This document shows positions 1 to 9,998 of a DNA stretch of 64,000 nucleotides, piece after piece; position 1 is the first letter of the stretch; each line of letters begins with the position of its first letter. This DNA comes from Yoonia sp. Lineage in GTDB: Bacteria > Pseudomonadota > Alphaproteobacteria > Rhodobacterales > Rhodobacteraceae. The stretch lies in the NCBI RefSeq assembly GCF_017854565.1, contig NZ_JAFMHJ010000002.1, forward strand, positions 62,001 to 126,000. Reading direction: 5' to 3'. The notes under the pieces were generated by a model. It was not told the origin of the DNA and did not search any database. It saw nothing but the letters and a program-made list of their open reading frames with translations. The position numbers were made by a program, and so were the translations under genes.

Positions 1-377
1 CCCTTGGTGATGGATGGCAAGTCACCCAACCGCTTGCGGCAATCCTTGAAAAGACTGTCCACACCGTCGGTGCGTTGCCCGTCGATCACGACCAGATCAG
101 CCTTGGCACAGGCATCGGCCAGCATCGCACGGGCCAGCGCCTTGGCGCGGGGAACCACAACGATGGCGACGGCGACACCGGACGCCTCGCGCGCGACACT
201 ATACCCCGCGTTCTGCCATGCGCTAAAATCAGGGTAGAACCCATGCACGATCTGAACCGCCGCACGCGGCAGCGATGAGACATCATAGGTGGCAGACGGG
301 CGCAGGACGGCTATGTTGCCTGCGGGCAGGGTCAACAAACCGTCTTGGATTGCGGTGCTTAAGCGTGATTGGGACAT
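1..377 (-). CDS. rsmC: RsmC-like 16S rRNA methyltransferase, N-terminal part (cut by window edge)
   Basis: The frame is open from an ATG at 377 to the window edge and has no stop, so only the first ~125 residues are visible. The segment begins MSQSRLSTAIQDGLLTLP and contains VIDGQRTDGVDSLFKDCRKR, which resembles the N-terminal half of RsmC-type enzymes. These methylate a guanine of 16S rRNA using S-adenosylmethionine. The catalytic SAM-binding half lies outside the window. The gene starts 25 bp after clpS on the same strand, so the two are probably co-transcribed. The family call rests on this N-terminal similarity only; another class I methyltransferase is possible. Confidence 0.7.
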   Translation of the reverse strand, partial: MSQSRLSTAIQDGLLTLPAGNIAVLRPSATYDVSSLPRAAVQIVHGFYPDFSAWQNAGYSVAREASGVAVAIVVVPRAKALARAMLADACAKADLVVIDGQRTDGVDSLFKDCRKRLGDLPSITK

Positions 378-402
378 TTTTATTGCGAACAACGACGGCG
401 CG

Positions 403-744
403 TTATTCTTTCTCCATGGTGCATTGCAGCGGGTGCTGGTGACGCTGGGCAAAATCCATCACCTGGGCCACCTTGGTCTCGGCAATCTCGTGACTGAAGA
501 CACCGACGACCGCCACACCTTTTTTATGCACGGTCAGCATCAGCTCAAATGCCTGAGCGTGGGACAGGCCAAAGAAGCGTTCCAGTACCAGAACCACGAA
601 CTCCATCGGCGTAAAATCATCATTCAGAATCAAAACTTTGTAAAGCGGCGGGCGCTTTGTCTTCGGCTTTGTCTCAAGCACAACGCCGACATCGCTGTCA
701 TCATTGTCCTTTTTGTCTGCCATCATGAAAAAGTCTGTCAACAT
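403..744 (-). CDS. clpS: ATP-dependent Clp protease adaptor ClpS
   Basis: ClpS binds the N-domain of ClpA and delivers N-end-rule substrates to ClpAP in the cytoplasm. The core [18 protein letters not shown] (from about residue 34), the HKKG segment and the EIAETK segment are diagnostic, and the length of 113 aa is normal. I chose the ATG at 744 because AAGG stands 7 nt before it. ATGs at 726 and 723, giving MADKKDND..., are possible but have no ribosome binding site. The gene diverges from the carboxypeptidase gene across about 280 bp and precedes rsmC by 25 bp on the same strand. The acidic N-terminus before the core is usual for the family. Confidence 0.95.
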   Translation of the reverse strand: MLTDFFMMADKKDNDDSDVGVVLETKPKTKRPPLYKVLILNDDFTPMEFVVLVLERFFGLSHAQAFELMLTVHKKGVAVVGVFSHEIAETKVAQVMDFAQRHQHPLQCTMEKE

Positions 745-1028
745 CACTCTGCCTTGGTTCATCGCTGCTATATATAAGGTACAGGCCGGGAGTGAAAAGG
801 CCAGTCTTTCACAAACGCCAAAAGACGCGCAAACCGCCCGAAATCACCCATGTAGCGACGATCATCTTGCGTATCACTACATGTTGTCGTGCCAGCATTG
901 CAACCGCCATCAAAGTCTTTGAATTTAAGGTATTTTATGAAAATCGAAGTTGTGTTAGCGTACAGACATATTAATAGGTCACCGGAAAAATCCGGGATCA
1001 GAGGCAGTTAAAAAAAGAGGCATACGAC

Positions 1029-2519
1029 GTGGCAAGTCGTCCGGGACAGTTGGCCCTTAGTGGGCTGTTTTTATTCGCATTGATGATATCCATGCTGTTT
1101 GCGCCGTTGCGCGCGGCGGCCGCCCCCTATGCGGCGATGGTGATGGATGCCCGCACCGGCGAGGTTTTGCATTCACGCAACGCCGACACCCGCCTGCATC
1201 CGGCATCGCTGACAAAGATGATGACGCTCTATATTGCGTTTCAAGCCATCGAGCGGGGCGAGATCAGCCTTGACACCGAAGTGACAATCACCCGCCTTGC
1301 CGCGAATGAACCGCCGTCCAAGCTGGGCCTGCGCGCAGGGCAAAAAATCCGCCTGCGCTATCTGTTGCGGGCCGCTGCAGTGAAATCCGCCAATGACGCC
1401 GCGACTGCGATCGGCATCGCGCTGTCCGGCTCGGAAGAGGCGTTTGCGACCCGGATGAACCGGACAGCCGCCGCGATGGGCATGAGCAGCACCACCTTTC
1501 GCAATGCCAACGGGCTGACCCAATCGGGCCATATGTCCACCGCCCGCGACATGACCGTCCTGGGGCGGCATGTGATCTATGACTTTCCACAGTACTACAA
1601 CCTGTTCTCGCGGCGCACCGCCGATGCGGGGATTGCAACGGTCCGTCACACCAACCGGCGTTGGCTGGACAGCTACGAAGGCGGCGACGGGATCAAAACC
1701 GGCTATACGCAGGCTGCGGGCTTTAATCTCGTGGCCTCGGCGCAGCGCGGGCAGGAGCGGATTATCGCGACAGTTTTTGGCGGCTCTTCGACCGCGTCAC
1801 GCAATGCGCAGATCACCGAGTTGATGGATATGGGCTTTAACCGCGCGCCCTCGCGCGCCACCATTCGCCAGCCCAATCCGCCTGCGGCCATGCCGACGGG
1901 CACCCCCGCGAACGATAACATAGCATCCGCCAACGTGCGCGGCAGCGCGGGGCGGACCATCCGCGTCAGCGGTCAGGTCGCCAGCAGTCTGCGCCCCATC
2001 CCCCGCCCTGATCGCCAGACGCCCGCAGCCGAAATGCTGGTCGCGGCCATCGACCCCGGTTTGATTGACAGCGCCGTCGCAGAGGCCGTGGACATCGCCC
2101 TTGCCGAAGCGTTATCGGGCGCCGTCGCCCCCCAACCGGCAAACACAGCCACGCCAGCCATCACCCCACGGCCCAGGCCACAGGACGACACCGTGATGTT
2201 GGCCGCCGCAGCGCCGCCTGAAACGCCGCCCGCAATCGCGGCAACGCCCGAGGTGGTGACCCGTATCTCGACATCTGGCGGGCGTCACTGGGGCGTCAAC
2301 GTGGGCCGCTATGACACGCGCTACGACGCCGAACGTGTCCTGCTGCGCGTCGCCCTGAACGAGATGAGTACGCTGGACGGATCACTCCGCCGCGTCGTGC
2401 AGCGGTCCGGTGGCTTTGACGCGAATTTCATGGGACTGACACGCGAAGGTGCCGATTTGGCCTGCCGCCGCCTGCAGGCACGCGGCACCACTTGCTTTAT
2501 GCTGGGGTCCGAAGGCTAG
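1029..2519 (+). CDS. D-alanyl-D-alanine carboxypeptidase (S11 family) with C-terminal SPOR domain
   Basis: This is a secreted DD-peptidase that trims the terminal D-Ala of peptidoglycan stem peptides in the periplasm. A signal peptide covers residues 1-32. The penicillin-binding motifs are SLTK (60-63, nucleophile Ser60), SAN (120-122) and KTG (223-225). A Pro/Ala-rich linker of roughly residues 270-405 leads to a C-terminal SPOR domain (about 418-494), which binds denuded septal glycan. The start is GTG, preceded by GAGG at a usable distance. The 496 aa length exceeds a minimal DacA because of the linker and SPOR domain. The gene converges on the yej operon. The SPOR tail implies action at the division site; this is inferred from the domain. 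Confidence 0.93.
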   Translation: MASRPGQLALSGLFLFALMISMLFAPLRAAAAPYAAMVMDARTGEVLHSRNADTRLHPASLTKMMTLYIAFQAIERGEISLDTEVTITRLAANEPPSKLGLRAGQKIRLRYLLRAAAVKSANDAATAIGIALSGSEEAFATRMNRTAAAMGMSSTTFRNANGLTQSGHMSTARDMTVLGRHVIYDFPQYYNLFSRRTADAGIATVRHTNRRWLDSYEGGDGIKTGYTQAAGFNLVASAQRGQERIIATVFGGSSTASRNAQITELMDMGFNRAPSRATIRQPNPPAAMPTGTPANDNIASANVRGSAGRTIRVSGQVASSLRPIPRPDRQTPAAEMLVAAIDPGLIDSAVAEAVDIALAEALSGAVAPQPANTATPAITPRPRPQDDTVMLAAAAPPETPPAIAATPEVVTRISTSGGRHWGVNVGRYDTRYDAERVLLRVALNEMSTLDGSLRRVVQRSGGFDANFMGLTREGADLACRRLQARGTTCFMLGSEG

Positions 2520-2526
2520 CGCGACA

Positions 2527-2547
2527 GTCCCGGACCTGATCCGGGAC
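2527..2547. repeat. Perfect palindrome between convergent genes
   Basis: Eight-bp arms GTCCCGGA and TCCGGGAC flank a 5-nt loop. The palindrome lies 7 bp past the carboxypeptidase stop and 8 bp before the end of yejF, so both transcripts could fold it at their 3' ends. There is no T-tract, so a classical terminator is doubtful. The form resembles the short GTCCCGGA palindromes scattered through alphaproteobacterial genomes. Confidence 0.6.
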
Positions 2548-2555
2548 CTCTTGAC

Positions 2556-4154
2556 TCAGGCCGCTTTACCCGCGAATGCCGCCGCCATCAGCGCTTGGGT
2601 ATATGCCGTCTGCGGCGCATCGAAAATCGCCGCCGCGTCACCCGCCTCGACCACGTCACCTTGCTTCATCACCATCACCTTGTGGGCCAAGGCCCGCACG
2701 ACCTTCAGGTCATGACTGATAAACAGATAGGCCAGCGCGTATTTTTGCTGCAAGTCGCGCAGTAGTTGCACGATCTGCACCTGAACCGTCATATCCAGCG
2801 CCGATGTCGGCTCGTCCAAAATCAGCAGCTTGGGGCGCAGTATCATTGCACGGGCTATGGCGATCCGCTGGCGCTGGCCGCCGGAAAACTCATGCGGGTA
2901 GCGATCCATCAGCACGGCGTCCAACCCGACCTCTGCCATGATCTCGGCCACCATATCGCGGCGGTTGCGGCCCGGCGCGACACCATGCACCCCCAACCCT
3001 TCGGCAATAATCTCGGCGACGGTCATGCGCGGGCTCAGCGATCCGTAAGGGTCCTGAAACACGATCTGCATGTCACTGCGCAGCGGGCGCATCTGGCGTT
3101 GGTTCAGATGCTGAATATCAGCCCCCTGAAACGCAATCCGCCCTTCGGACCGGATCAACCGCATCACCGCCAGCGCCAGCGTCGTCTTGCCAGACCCGCT
3201 TTCGCCAACCACGCCCAGCGTTTCGCCGGCGCGGATCGTCAAGGTGGCGTCATTGACCGCCTTGATGTGCCCCACCGTCCGTTTCAGCAACCCCGCATGG
3301 ATTGGAAACCATATTTTCGCCGCTGTGGTTTCCAACACAACAGGTGCGCCCGTCGGCACCGGAACAGGCACCCCGGTCGATTCGGCAGCCAGCAGCATCT
3401 GCGTATAGGGATGCTGCGGATTGGCAAAAACCGCAGCCGTGGAGCCGGATTCGACGATCTCTCCGTCCTTCATCACACAGACCCGATCCGCAATCTGGCG
3501 CACGATCGTCAGGTCATGGGTGATGAACAGCATGGCCATGCCTTCATCCCGCTTGAGATCCGCCAGCAGGTCCAGAATCTGTGCCTGAATGGTCACATCC
3601 AATGCCGTCGTCGGTTCATCCGCGATCAGCAGTTCGGGACCATTGGCCAGCGCCATCGCGATCATCACCCGCTGCCGCTGCCCGCCGGACAACTGATGCG
3701 GATAGGACCCAAGACGGCTTGCGGCATCGCGGATACCGACCCGCTCCAACAATTCGATCACACGCACGCGCACAGCAGGGCCGCGCAGGCCCTGATGCAG
3801 CTCGATGCTTTCGGCCAATTGCGTTTCCAGCGTGTGCAACGGGTTCAGCGATGTCATCGGCTCTTGGAAGATAAAGCTGATGTCATTGCCGCGCACCCGG
3901 CGCAGCGCCGCATCATCCGCGCCGACCATCTGGGTGCCGTTATAGGTGATCGACCCGGCCATGACCGCGCTGTCGCCCAACAACTGCACCGTCGACAACG
4001 CCGTCACCGACTTGCCTGATCCGCTTTCGCCGACCAACGCGACCGTCTCGCCTTTGTGCACATGAAACGATACGCCGCGCACGGCATGGGTGGTATCGCC
4101 ATCCTGCCGGAACGCCACCCGCAGGTCTTTGACATCAAGGATTGGCTTGCTCAT
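2556..4154 (-). CDS. yejF: YejF-type ABC transporter, fused double ATP-binding subunit
   Basis: This is the energising subunit of a peptide/microcin C-type importer. Two ABC cassettes lie in one chain. The first has Walker A GESGSGKS (42-49) and signature LSGGQR (155-160). The second has Walker A GESGSGKT (317-324) and signature FSGGQR (423-428). This tandem architecture and the length of 532 aa match YejF. The start overlaps the stop of yejE by 4 bp (ATGA), implying translational coupling. It is the last gene of the operon yejA-yejB-yejE-yejF. The genuine substrate in this organism cannot be read from the sequence; oligopeptides are the likely class. Confidence 0.94.
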   Translation of the reverse strand: MSKPILDVKDLRVAFRQDGDTTHAVRGVSFHVHKGETVALVGESGSGKSVTALSTVQLLGDSAVMAGSITYNGTQMVGADDAALRRVRGNDISFIFQEPMTSLNPLHTLETQLAESIELHQGLRGPAVRVRVIELLERVGIRDAASRLGSYPHQLSGGQRQRVMIAMALANGPELLIADEPTTALDVTIQAQILDLLADLKRDEGMAMLFITHDLTIVRQIADRVCVMKDGEIVESGSTAAVFANPQHPYTQMLLAAESTGVPVPVPTGAPVVLETTAAKIWFPIHAGLLKRTVGHIKAVNDATLTIRAGETLGVVGESGSGKTTLALAVMRLIRSEGRIAFQGADIQHLNQRQMRPLRSDMQIVFQDPYGSLSPRMTVAEIIAEGLGVHGVAPGRNRRDMVAEIMAEVGLDAVLMDRYPHEFSGGQRQRIAIARAMILRPKLLILDEPTSALDMTVQVQIVQLLRDLQQKYALAYLFISHDLKVVRALAHKVMVMKQGDVVEAGDAAAIFDAPQTAYTQALMAAAFAGKAA

Positions 4155-5320
4155 CGGTTTTCTGCCTCGACGGTGTCAAAGGTGGTCTGCATCTTGTCGA
4201 CCTTTCCGTCGGCGATGAACGTCTTGCGCGGATCAAAGGCGTCGCGGACGCCTTCGAAGATAAACACCAACAGCGACAGCATGATCGCAAAGGTGAAAAA
4301 CGCAGTGAACCCAAGCCACGGTGCCTGTAGGTTCTGTTTGGCCTGTAACGTCATTTCGCCCAATGACGGGGCCGATGACGGCAACCCGAACCCCAGAAAA
4401 TCCAGCGATGCCAGCGTCGCAATCGCGCCGGTCACCAGAAACGGCAGCATCGTCACGGTCGCGACCATCGCATTGGGCAGCATGTGGCGGAACATGATCG
4501 TGCGGTCGCGCACGCCCAGCGCCTTGGCCGCGCGGACATATTCCAGATTGCGCGCCCGCAGGAACTCCGCCCGCACCACACCCACCAGCGCGGGCCACCC
4601 AAAGAGGACGGTCAGGAAAACCAGCAACCAGAAACTTCGCCCCAAAATCGCAAAGACGATGATGATCACGTAAAGCGACGGCATGCCGGTCCAGATTTCG
4701 ATGAACCGCTGGAACAAAAGGTCGGTCCAGCCGCCGAAATACCCCTGTACCGCCCCGGCGACGATCCCGACAACAGATGACACAACCGTCACGATCAACG
4801 CGAATATCACCGACAGGCGAAAGCCATAGATGACGCGCGCGACCACGTCCCGTTTTGTATCATCGGTGCCCAGCCAGTTATCGGATGATGGCGGCGATGG
4901 TGCCACGCCGGGCACATCGACGATCGTGTTGTAGGAATACGGGATCACCGGCCACAAGACCCAGCCCTTGTAGAAATCACCTACCAGCGTCTGGCCTGCG
5001 TCCACCGCAGCGATCAGCGCGCCGGGTTCATCGAAACAGTCGACAAGGCCCCCGGTCACGATCAGACATTCGACCTCGATGTCTTTATATCCCGCCTCGG
5101 TCGGGAAATCGCCGCCGAAATCCTGTTCGGAATAAAACGACACAATCGGCATCCGCAGTTCTCCGCGGTAGCTGACCATGATCGGTTTGTCGTTGGCGAT
5201 GACTTCTGCAAACAGCGACATGCCGAACAGAACACCGAAGATGATCAGCGCCCAGACCGCCCGGCGGTTGCGCTTGAAATTGCGCCAGCGGCGTTGGTTC
5301 AGGGGGGACAGGCGGATCAT
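4151..5320 (-). CDS. yejE: YejE-type ABC transporter permease
   Basis: This is an inner-membrane permease of the YejABEF importer (BPD_transp_1 fold, OppC-like). The N-terminal helix at about residues 22-42 is followed by a long periplasmic insert (about 45-150) and then the transmembrane bundle. The EAA loop contains [18 protein letters not shown], the contact site for the ATPase. The length of 389 aa exceeds a plain OppC because of the insert, as in other YejE proteins. The start overlaps the stop of yejB by 4 bp and the stop overlaps the start of yejF by 4 bp. Confidence 0.93.
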   Translation of the reverse strand: MIRLSPLNQRRWRNFKRNRRAVWALIIFGVLFGMSLFAEVIANDKPIMVSYRGELRMPIVSFYSEQDFGGDFPTEAGYKDIEVECLIVTGGLVDCFDEPGALIAAVDAGQTLVGDFYKGWVLWPVIPYSYNTIVDVPGVAPSPPSSDNWLGTDDTKRDVVARVIYGFRLSVIFALIVTVVSSVVGIVAGAVQGYFGGWTDLLFQRFIEIWTGMPSLYVIIIVFAILGRSFWLLVFLTVLFGWPALVGVVRAEFLRARNLEYVRAAKALGVRDRTIMFRHMLPNAMVATVTMLPFLVTGAIATLASLDFLGFGLPSSAPSLGEMTLQAKQNLQAPWLGFTAFFTFAIMLSLLVFIFEGVRDAFDPRKTFIADGKVDKMQTTFDTVEAENR

Positions 5321-6393
5321 CCTCGGGCCTCAAAATCAATACGCGGGTCGATGAAAACATAGGTCAGGTCGGTCAGAATCCCGACAACCAGCCCGATCAG
5401 CGAAAACGCGAACAGCGTGCCAAAGACCACCGGATAATCGCGCGCGACCGCCGCCTCGAATCCCAGCCTGCCCAGACCGTCCAGTGAAAACAGCGTCTCG
5501 ATAATCAGTGATCCGCCAAAGAACACGCCAATAAACAACGCCGGAAAACCCGAAATCACGATCAGCATCGCATTGCGGAACACATGGCCATAAAGCACCG
5601 CCTTTTCCGACAGCCCCTTGGCCTTGGCTGTGATCACATATTGCTTTTTGATCTCATCAAGAAAGCTGTTCTTGGTCAGCAAGGTCAGCGTCGCAAAGGC
5701 CGATATCGTCGATGCCAGCACCGGCAGCGTGATGTGCCATAAATAATCCAGCACCTTTCCGATAAGGCTGAGGTCTTCAAAATTGGCGGACGTCAGGCCG
5801 CGCAACGGGAACAGCCGCCAATACGACCCGCCCGCAAAGACCACGATCAGCAGGATCGCAAACAAAAATCCGGGGATCGCATAGCCCACGATAATCGCGC
5901 CCGACGTCCAGGTATCAAACGGGGTGCCATCGCGAACGGCCTTTTTGATGCCCAGCGGGATCGACACCATATAGGCAATCAGCGTGGACCAAAGGCCCAG
6001 CGTGATCGACACCGGCATCTTTTCCATCACCAGCCCAAAGACCGAAATCTTGCGGAACCAGCTTTCGCCGAAATCCAGCCGCACATAGTTCCACATCATG
6101 TTCAGAAAGCGTTCCAGCGGCGGTTTGTCGAAACCAAACTCGCGTTCCAGCTCTGCAATGAATTCCGGTGGCAGACCCTGCCCGCCGACATAGCCGTTGC
6201 CGTCGTTGGCACCGCCGATTTCGCTGCCACCCCCGGAGATACCTTCGAAAACATCGCCCTGCCCTTCGAGCTGGGCAATGATCTGTTCAATCGGCCCGCC
6301 GGGGACAAATTGGATCAGCGCAAAGTTGATGATCATGATGCCGATCAGTGTCGGAATCACCAATAGCAATCGTCGTAGAATATAGGCGCCCAA
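5317..6393 (-). CDS. yejB: YejB-type ABC transporter permease
   Basis: This is the second inner-membrane permease of the importer (OppB-like, 358 aa). An N-terminal helix (about 9-30) is followed by a periplasmic insert rich in Gly (about 40-80) and then the permease domain. The EAA loop includes [19 protein letters not shown], close to the OppB/YejB consensus. It lies 12 bp after yejA and overlaps yejE by 4 bp. Together with yejE it should form the heterodimeric channel. I see nothing truncated or unusual. Confidence 0.93.
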   Translation of the reverse strand: MGAYILRRLLLVIPTLIGIMIINFALIQFVPGGPIEQIIAQLEGQGDVFEGISGGGSEIGGANDGNGYVGGQGLPPEFIAELEREFGFDKPPLERFLNMMWNYVRLDFGESWFRKISVFGLVMEKMPVSITLGLWSTLIAYMVSIPLGIKKAVRDGTPFDTWTSGAIIVGYAIPGFLFAILLIVVFAGGSYWRLFPLRGLTSANFEDLSLIGKVLDYLWHITLPVLASTISAFATLTLLTKNSFLDEIKKQYVITAKAKGLSEKAVLYGHVFRNAMLIVISGFPALFIGVFFGGSLIIETLFSLDGLGRLGFEAAVARDYPVVFGTLFAFSLIGLVVGILTDLTYVFIDPRIDFEARG

Positions 6394-6405
6394 GGGATAC
6401 GGTCC

Positions 6406-8331
6406 TTATTGGAAGGCGCCTGCGGCGCGCAGGGCCTCAGCGGCTGCTGCGTCGTACCACCAGAAATCAAGCTCGCCCAGCGCATAGGGGGGCATATTTT
6501 CAGGGTGCCGGAACATATCGTAATAGGCCACCGTATGCACATCCTTGAACCATTGCTGCACCCAAAACCCTTCGGCCCGCAGCGCCCGGTCCAGCGCATG
6601 CACCGCTGGCGTCAGCTCGTCCAGCGTCTGGGCGTCAATCACGACCGTCAACAGCCGGTCAATCGCGGGGCTTTGCAGACCCATCAGATTGCGGGAACTG
6701 TCCGCGGCGGTTTCGGACCCGTACCACTGGCGCAGGCCGATCCCGGGTTCGAAATCCATGCTGAAACCGTGGCCGACGATGTCATAATCCCCCGTGCGGC
6801 GACGATCAACATATTGCGACTGGTCCACGCGCTGCAATTCCGCCTGCACGCCAAGGCGGGCCAGATTTTCGATGTAGGGGTTGATGATGCGGTCAAACGC
6901 CGGACTGAACGACAAGATCACCATGGACAGCGGCGCACCATCCTTGCGGCGTATCCCGTCATCGCCCGCGATCCAGCCAGCCGCGTCCAACAAACCGGAG
7001 GCCCGGCGCAGATTGACACGGTCCAGCGGACGGTCGGTCGTGCTGGATGTCGGCGCCATCACAGCCGGGTCGGTCAATATGCTGGCGTCCAGCAATCCGT
7101 CGTCGACCAGCGGCTGCAGGATCGCAATTTCTTCCGGCGCCGGTGTCCCTGTCGCTTCCAGCAAGGAGTTTTCCCAGAACGAATTGACCCGGTCATAAAG
7201 CCCGTAAAACAGCGTTTCATTCGACCATTCAAAGTTGAACATCAGGCGCACCGCCTCGCGGACCTGCGGGTCTTGCCATTTGTCGCGGCGCAGGTTGAAT
7301 ACAAACGCCTGTGCATACCCGATCGTGCCGTCATGCAGCGCGGCCTTGACGGCCTGCCCATTCTGGATCGCAGGGAAATCATACCCCGTCGCCCATTCCT
7401 TGGATGAATTTTCGTCGCGGAACGTATAGGCGCCCGACTTGAACCCCTCCAGCGCGGCAGAGCCATCGGCAAAATATTCCACGCGGATACTGTCAAAGTT
7501 GTAGCGGCCCTGATTGATCGGCAGATCGGCCCCCCACCAATTCGGATTCCGCTTGTAAATGATCTGGCGGTTGATGTCATAACTGTCCAGCATATAGGCG
7601 CCGGTGCCCAGGAACGGCTCCAGTGTGCCTTCATCCAGCCGCACGCCGGTTTGCGCAAACCACGCCTTGGAAAACGCATTGGTGCCACCGGCAATCCCGA
7701 TCACGTCACGGCGCGGGGCTTCATCGGTAAAGGTGAACTTGATCTCATAGGGGCCAAGCAACTCGACATCGGCAATGAAGCCTTCCACGACGGCGCGATA
7801 TTCCGCGATGCCCTGCTCCATGAACAGCTCGAACGTGAATTTCACGTCCTCGGCGGTAAAGGGGCTGCCATCGGCGAACGTCACATCGTCGCGCAGGTTA
7901 AAGATCACCCAATCGCGGCTTTCAGGATATTCCATCGTGGTGCACAGATAACAGTAGGCCCCGTATGGGTCGTCCGCCGTCGATGTCAGAATGCTTTCGT
8001 ACGGCAATGTGTTCAGGGCCGCCGACACGCCCTTGCGGGAATATTGGTTAAAGCTGTCGAACGTGCCCTGCGCCCATTGCGCGATTTCACCGCCCTTGGG
8101 GGCATCGGGGTTTACATAATCCAGATGGGCAAAGTCGGGCCCATATTTCACCGCGCCAAAATTGGAATAGGCATGTGTTTCGATCACGGTCTCATGCGCC
8201 TCGGCGAACAGCTGCCCGGCGGTAATCACGGCACCCAGACCGACCATCGACCCAAACACCCACTGTCTGATCAGTTGAACGGCGCTGTCATGCTGCATGG
8301 CTGCGACACGGGCTTTGGGGTGTTCTTGCAT
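6406..8331 (-). CDS. yejA: YejA-type periplasmic solute-binding protein
   Basis: This is a family 5 extracellular solute-binding protein, the capture subunit of the Yej importer. A signal sequence ends near AGQLFAEA, after a charged N-terminus and a hydrophobic stretch (about residues 22-43). The mature part begins with the YejA-typical HAYSNFGAVKYGPDFAHLDY. The ATG at 8331 is preferred because GGAG stands 6 nt before it; an in-frame start 66 bp upstream has no such site. The length of about 641 aa fits. It is the first gene of the operon, so the promoter should lie in 8332-8440. Confidence 0.92.
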   Translation of the reverse strand: MQEHPKARVAAMQHDSAVQLIRQWVFGSMVGLGAVITAGQLFAEAHETVIETHAYSNFGAVKYGPDFAHLDYVNPDAPKGGEIAQWAQGTFDSFNQYSRKGVSAALNTLPYESILTSTADDPYGAYCYLCTTMEYPESRDWVIFNLRDDVTFADGSPFTAEDVKFTFELFMEQGIAEYRAVVEGFIADVELLGPYEIKFTFTDEAPRRDVIGIAGGTNAFSKAWFAQTGVRLDEGTLEPFLGTGAYMLDSYDINRQIIYKRNPNWWGADLPINQGRYNFDSIRVEYFADGSAALEGFKSGAYTFRDENSSKEWATGYDFPAIQNGQAVKAALHDGTIGYAQAFVFNLRRDKWQDPQVREAVRLMFNFEWSNETLFYGLYDRVNSFWENSLLEATGTPAPEEIAILQPLVDDGLLDASILTDPAVMAPTSSTTDRPLDRVNLRRASGLLDAAGWIAGDDGIRRKDGAPLSMVILSFSPAFDRIINPYIENLARLGVQAELQRVDQSQYVDRRRTGDYDIVGHGFSMDFEPGIGLRQWYGSETAADSSRNLMGLQSPAIDRLLTVVIDAQTLDELTPAVHALDRALRAEGFWVQQWFKDVHTVAYYDMFRHPENMPPYALGELDFWWYDAAAAEALRAAGAFQ

Positions 8332-8444
8332 CAGGCTCTCCGGTTTGGATAAACGGCATTCTTCAAAACCAAGGCTACGGGACAGTCTGGCAAACATTCA
8401 AGTTGAGATTGCGTGATCAGGCGGTGATCATCAGGGTTCTGCCA

Positions 8445-8472
8445 CAAAAAAGGCCGCCCAAGCCGGGCGGCC
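8445..8472 (-). terminator. Rho-independent terminator of the cytochrome c gene
   Basis: On the minus strand an 8-bp stem (GGCCGCCC / GGGCGGCC, 5-nt loop; plus-strand 8452-8472) is followed directly by a run of T residues. It lies 26 bp downstream of the cytochrome c stop codon at 8499, so it should end that transcript before yejA. Confidence 0.85.
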
Positions 8473-8498
8473 CCATGTCATCGTGCGATCCGGTTGGA

Positions 8499-9011
8499 TC
8501 AATCGTCGAGGCTATCGAGATACGCGATCAGATTTGCCCGGTCTTCGACCTTGCGCAGACCGTTAAAGCCCATGATCGTGCCCGGCGCATAGCCTTTCGG
8601 ATTTTCCAAAAAGCCGTTCAGCGCATCCGGCGTCCATACATCGACCACCTCTTCAAGCGCACCGGAGTATGCAAACCCGGCAACCGCATCAACGGGCCGA
8701 CCCACCACACCGTAAAGCGTTGGTCCGGTGCCGTTCACGCCCGGCTCAAGCGCGTGGCAAGACCGGCAGTTGCGCCAGACACCTTCACCGTCGGCAGCAC
8801 TTGCAGATGCCATCACAACGGCGAAATCAACCTCTTCGACAACTTCTGCTTCGCCACCGCCGTCAGCGACCTCAATCACATAGGCTTGCGCCTCGGAGTG
8901 GCCACCGCCGCCATGGTAGATTGTTTCAGCGACCCAGCCGCCAAGCAGATAAACAAGAAGGGTGCCGCACAGGCCCCCAACTACTTTGGTCATCGTCATT
9001 GTGTCGAACAT
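8499..9011 (-). CDS. Membrane-anchored c-type cytochrome (cytochrome c552/cy type)
   Basis: This is an electron carrier facing the periplasm. An uncleaved N-terminal helix (about residues 9-26) anchors it, an acidic Gly/Ala/Glu linker follows, and a class I cytochrome c domain carries the haem motif CRSCH (82-86) and a probable axial Met147 in PGTIMGF. Such proteins pass electrons from the bc1 complex to terminal oxidases in Rhodobacterales; that role is known for the family and inferred here. The ATG at 9011 has GGA 7 nt upstream and gives MFDTMTMTK; an in-frame ATG lies 12 bp earlier. The gene diverges from pheA. Confidence 0.9.
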   Translation of the reverse strand: MFDTMTMTKVVGGLCGTLLVYLLGGWVAETIYHGGGGHSEAQAYVIEVADGGGEAEVVEEVDFAVVMASASAADGEGVWRNCRSCHALEPGVNGTGPTLYGVVGRPVDAVAGFAYSGALEEVVDVWTPDALNGFLENPKGYAPGTIMGFNGLRKVEDRANLIAYLDSLDD

Positions 9012-9131
9012 GTCGCGTTCCATTCAGTTCACAGTTTTGCGGGTATCTATCCGCTTCCAACACCGGGTTGCAAGGTATACTGCCGCGACTAAACGCGCAT
9101 TTTTGGCTATTACCGGGGGAAAACGCAAATC

Positions 9132-9998
9132 ATGTCCCAGAAAATCGCATTCCAAGGCGAGCTTGGCGCCTATGGCCACGAGGCCTGCGTACAGGCCCGG
9201 CCCACATTTGCCCCCCTGCCCTGCGCCACCTTCGAAGACGCGATAGAGGCTGTGCGCAAGGGCGACGCGGACCTTGGCATGATCGCCGTAGAAAACTCGA
9301 CCTATGGCCGGGTGGCCGATGTGCATTCGCTTTTACCCGAAAGCGGCCTGCATATCGTCGATGAAACCTTTGTGCGGGTGCATATCAATCTGCTGACGGT
9401 GCCGGGTGCCAAAACCGCCGACGTCAAGACTGCGATGAGCCATACCGTGCTGCTGGGGCAGTGCCGGGATTTCTTGCGCGAACATGGAATCACTACGCTT
9501 GTCGGCGCGGACACGGCCGGGTCGGCGATGCATGTGGCCGAACTGGGCGACCCGGCTCTGGGCGCGCTGGCCTCGGAACTGGCGGCACATATCTATGGGC
9601 TGGACGTGGCCGCACGGCACATCGAAGACCACGACCGCAACACGACCCGCTTTTTGGTGATGGCCCGCGAGCCGGATTACAAGATGCGCGGCAATCACGG
9701 GATGATGACCAGCTTTGTGTTCCGGGTCCGCAACATCCCTGCCGCGCTTTACAAGGCGATGGGGGGCTTTGCGACCAACAGCGTCAACATGACCAAACTG
9801 GAAAGCTACATGGTCGGCGGCGCGTTCACGGCGACACAGTTCTACGCCGAAATCGAAGGCCATCCCGATGACCGCAACGTGCAGCTTGCGTTGGAGGAAC
9901 TGACCTATTTCACCGATCATCTGCAGATCATGGGCGTCTATCCCGCCGCCGCCCGGCGCCACGAAAAGCCGGCATCGGCCCCGCGCACGGCCCATTAG
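9132..9998 (+). CDS. pheA: Prephenate dehydratase
   Basis: Converts prephenate to phenylpyruvate in phenylalanine synthesis (cytoplasm). The catalytic PDT domain (about 1-180) includes IAVENSTYGRVADV and NTTRFLVM, which carries the catalytic Thr-Arg-Phe triad. A C-terminal ACT domain (about 196-275), with a diverged ESYMVGG segment, is expected to bind phenylalanine for feedback control. The length of 288 aa is that of a monofunctional enzyme; a separate chorismate mutase gene lies at 60917. A GGGGGA stretch lies 12-17 nt before the ATG. The stop codon overlaps the end of the degenerate LysR gene on the other strand by 4 bp. Confidence 0.95.
   Translation: MSQKIAFQGELGAYGHEACVQARPTFAPLPCATFEDAIEAVRKGDADLGMIAVENSTYGRVADVHSLLPESGLHIVDETFVRVHINLLTVPGAKTADVKTAMSHTVLLGQCRDFLREHGITTLVGADTAGSAMHVAELGDPALGALASELAAHIYGLDVAARHIEDHDRNTTRFLVMAREPDYKMRGNHGMMTSFVFRVRNIPAALYKAMGGFATNSVNMTKLESYMVGGAFTATQFYAEIEGHPDDRNVQLALEELTYFTDHLQIMGVYPAAARRHEKPASAPRTAH

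Noticed and set aside
2766-4019. Open frame opposite yejF (417 codons)
   Set aside because: Antisense shadow with very high His/Arg/Gln content; yejF is certain.
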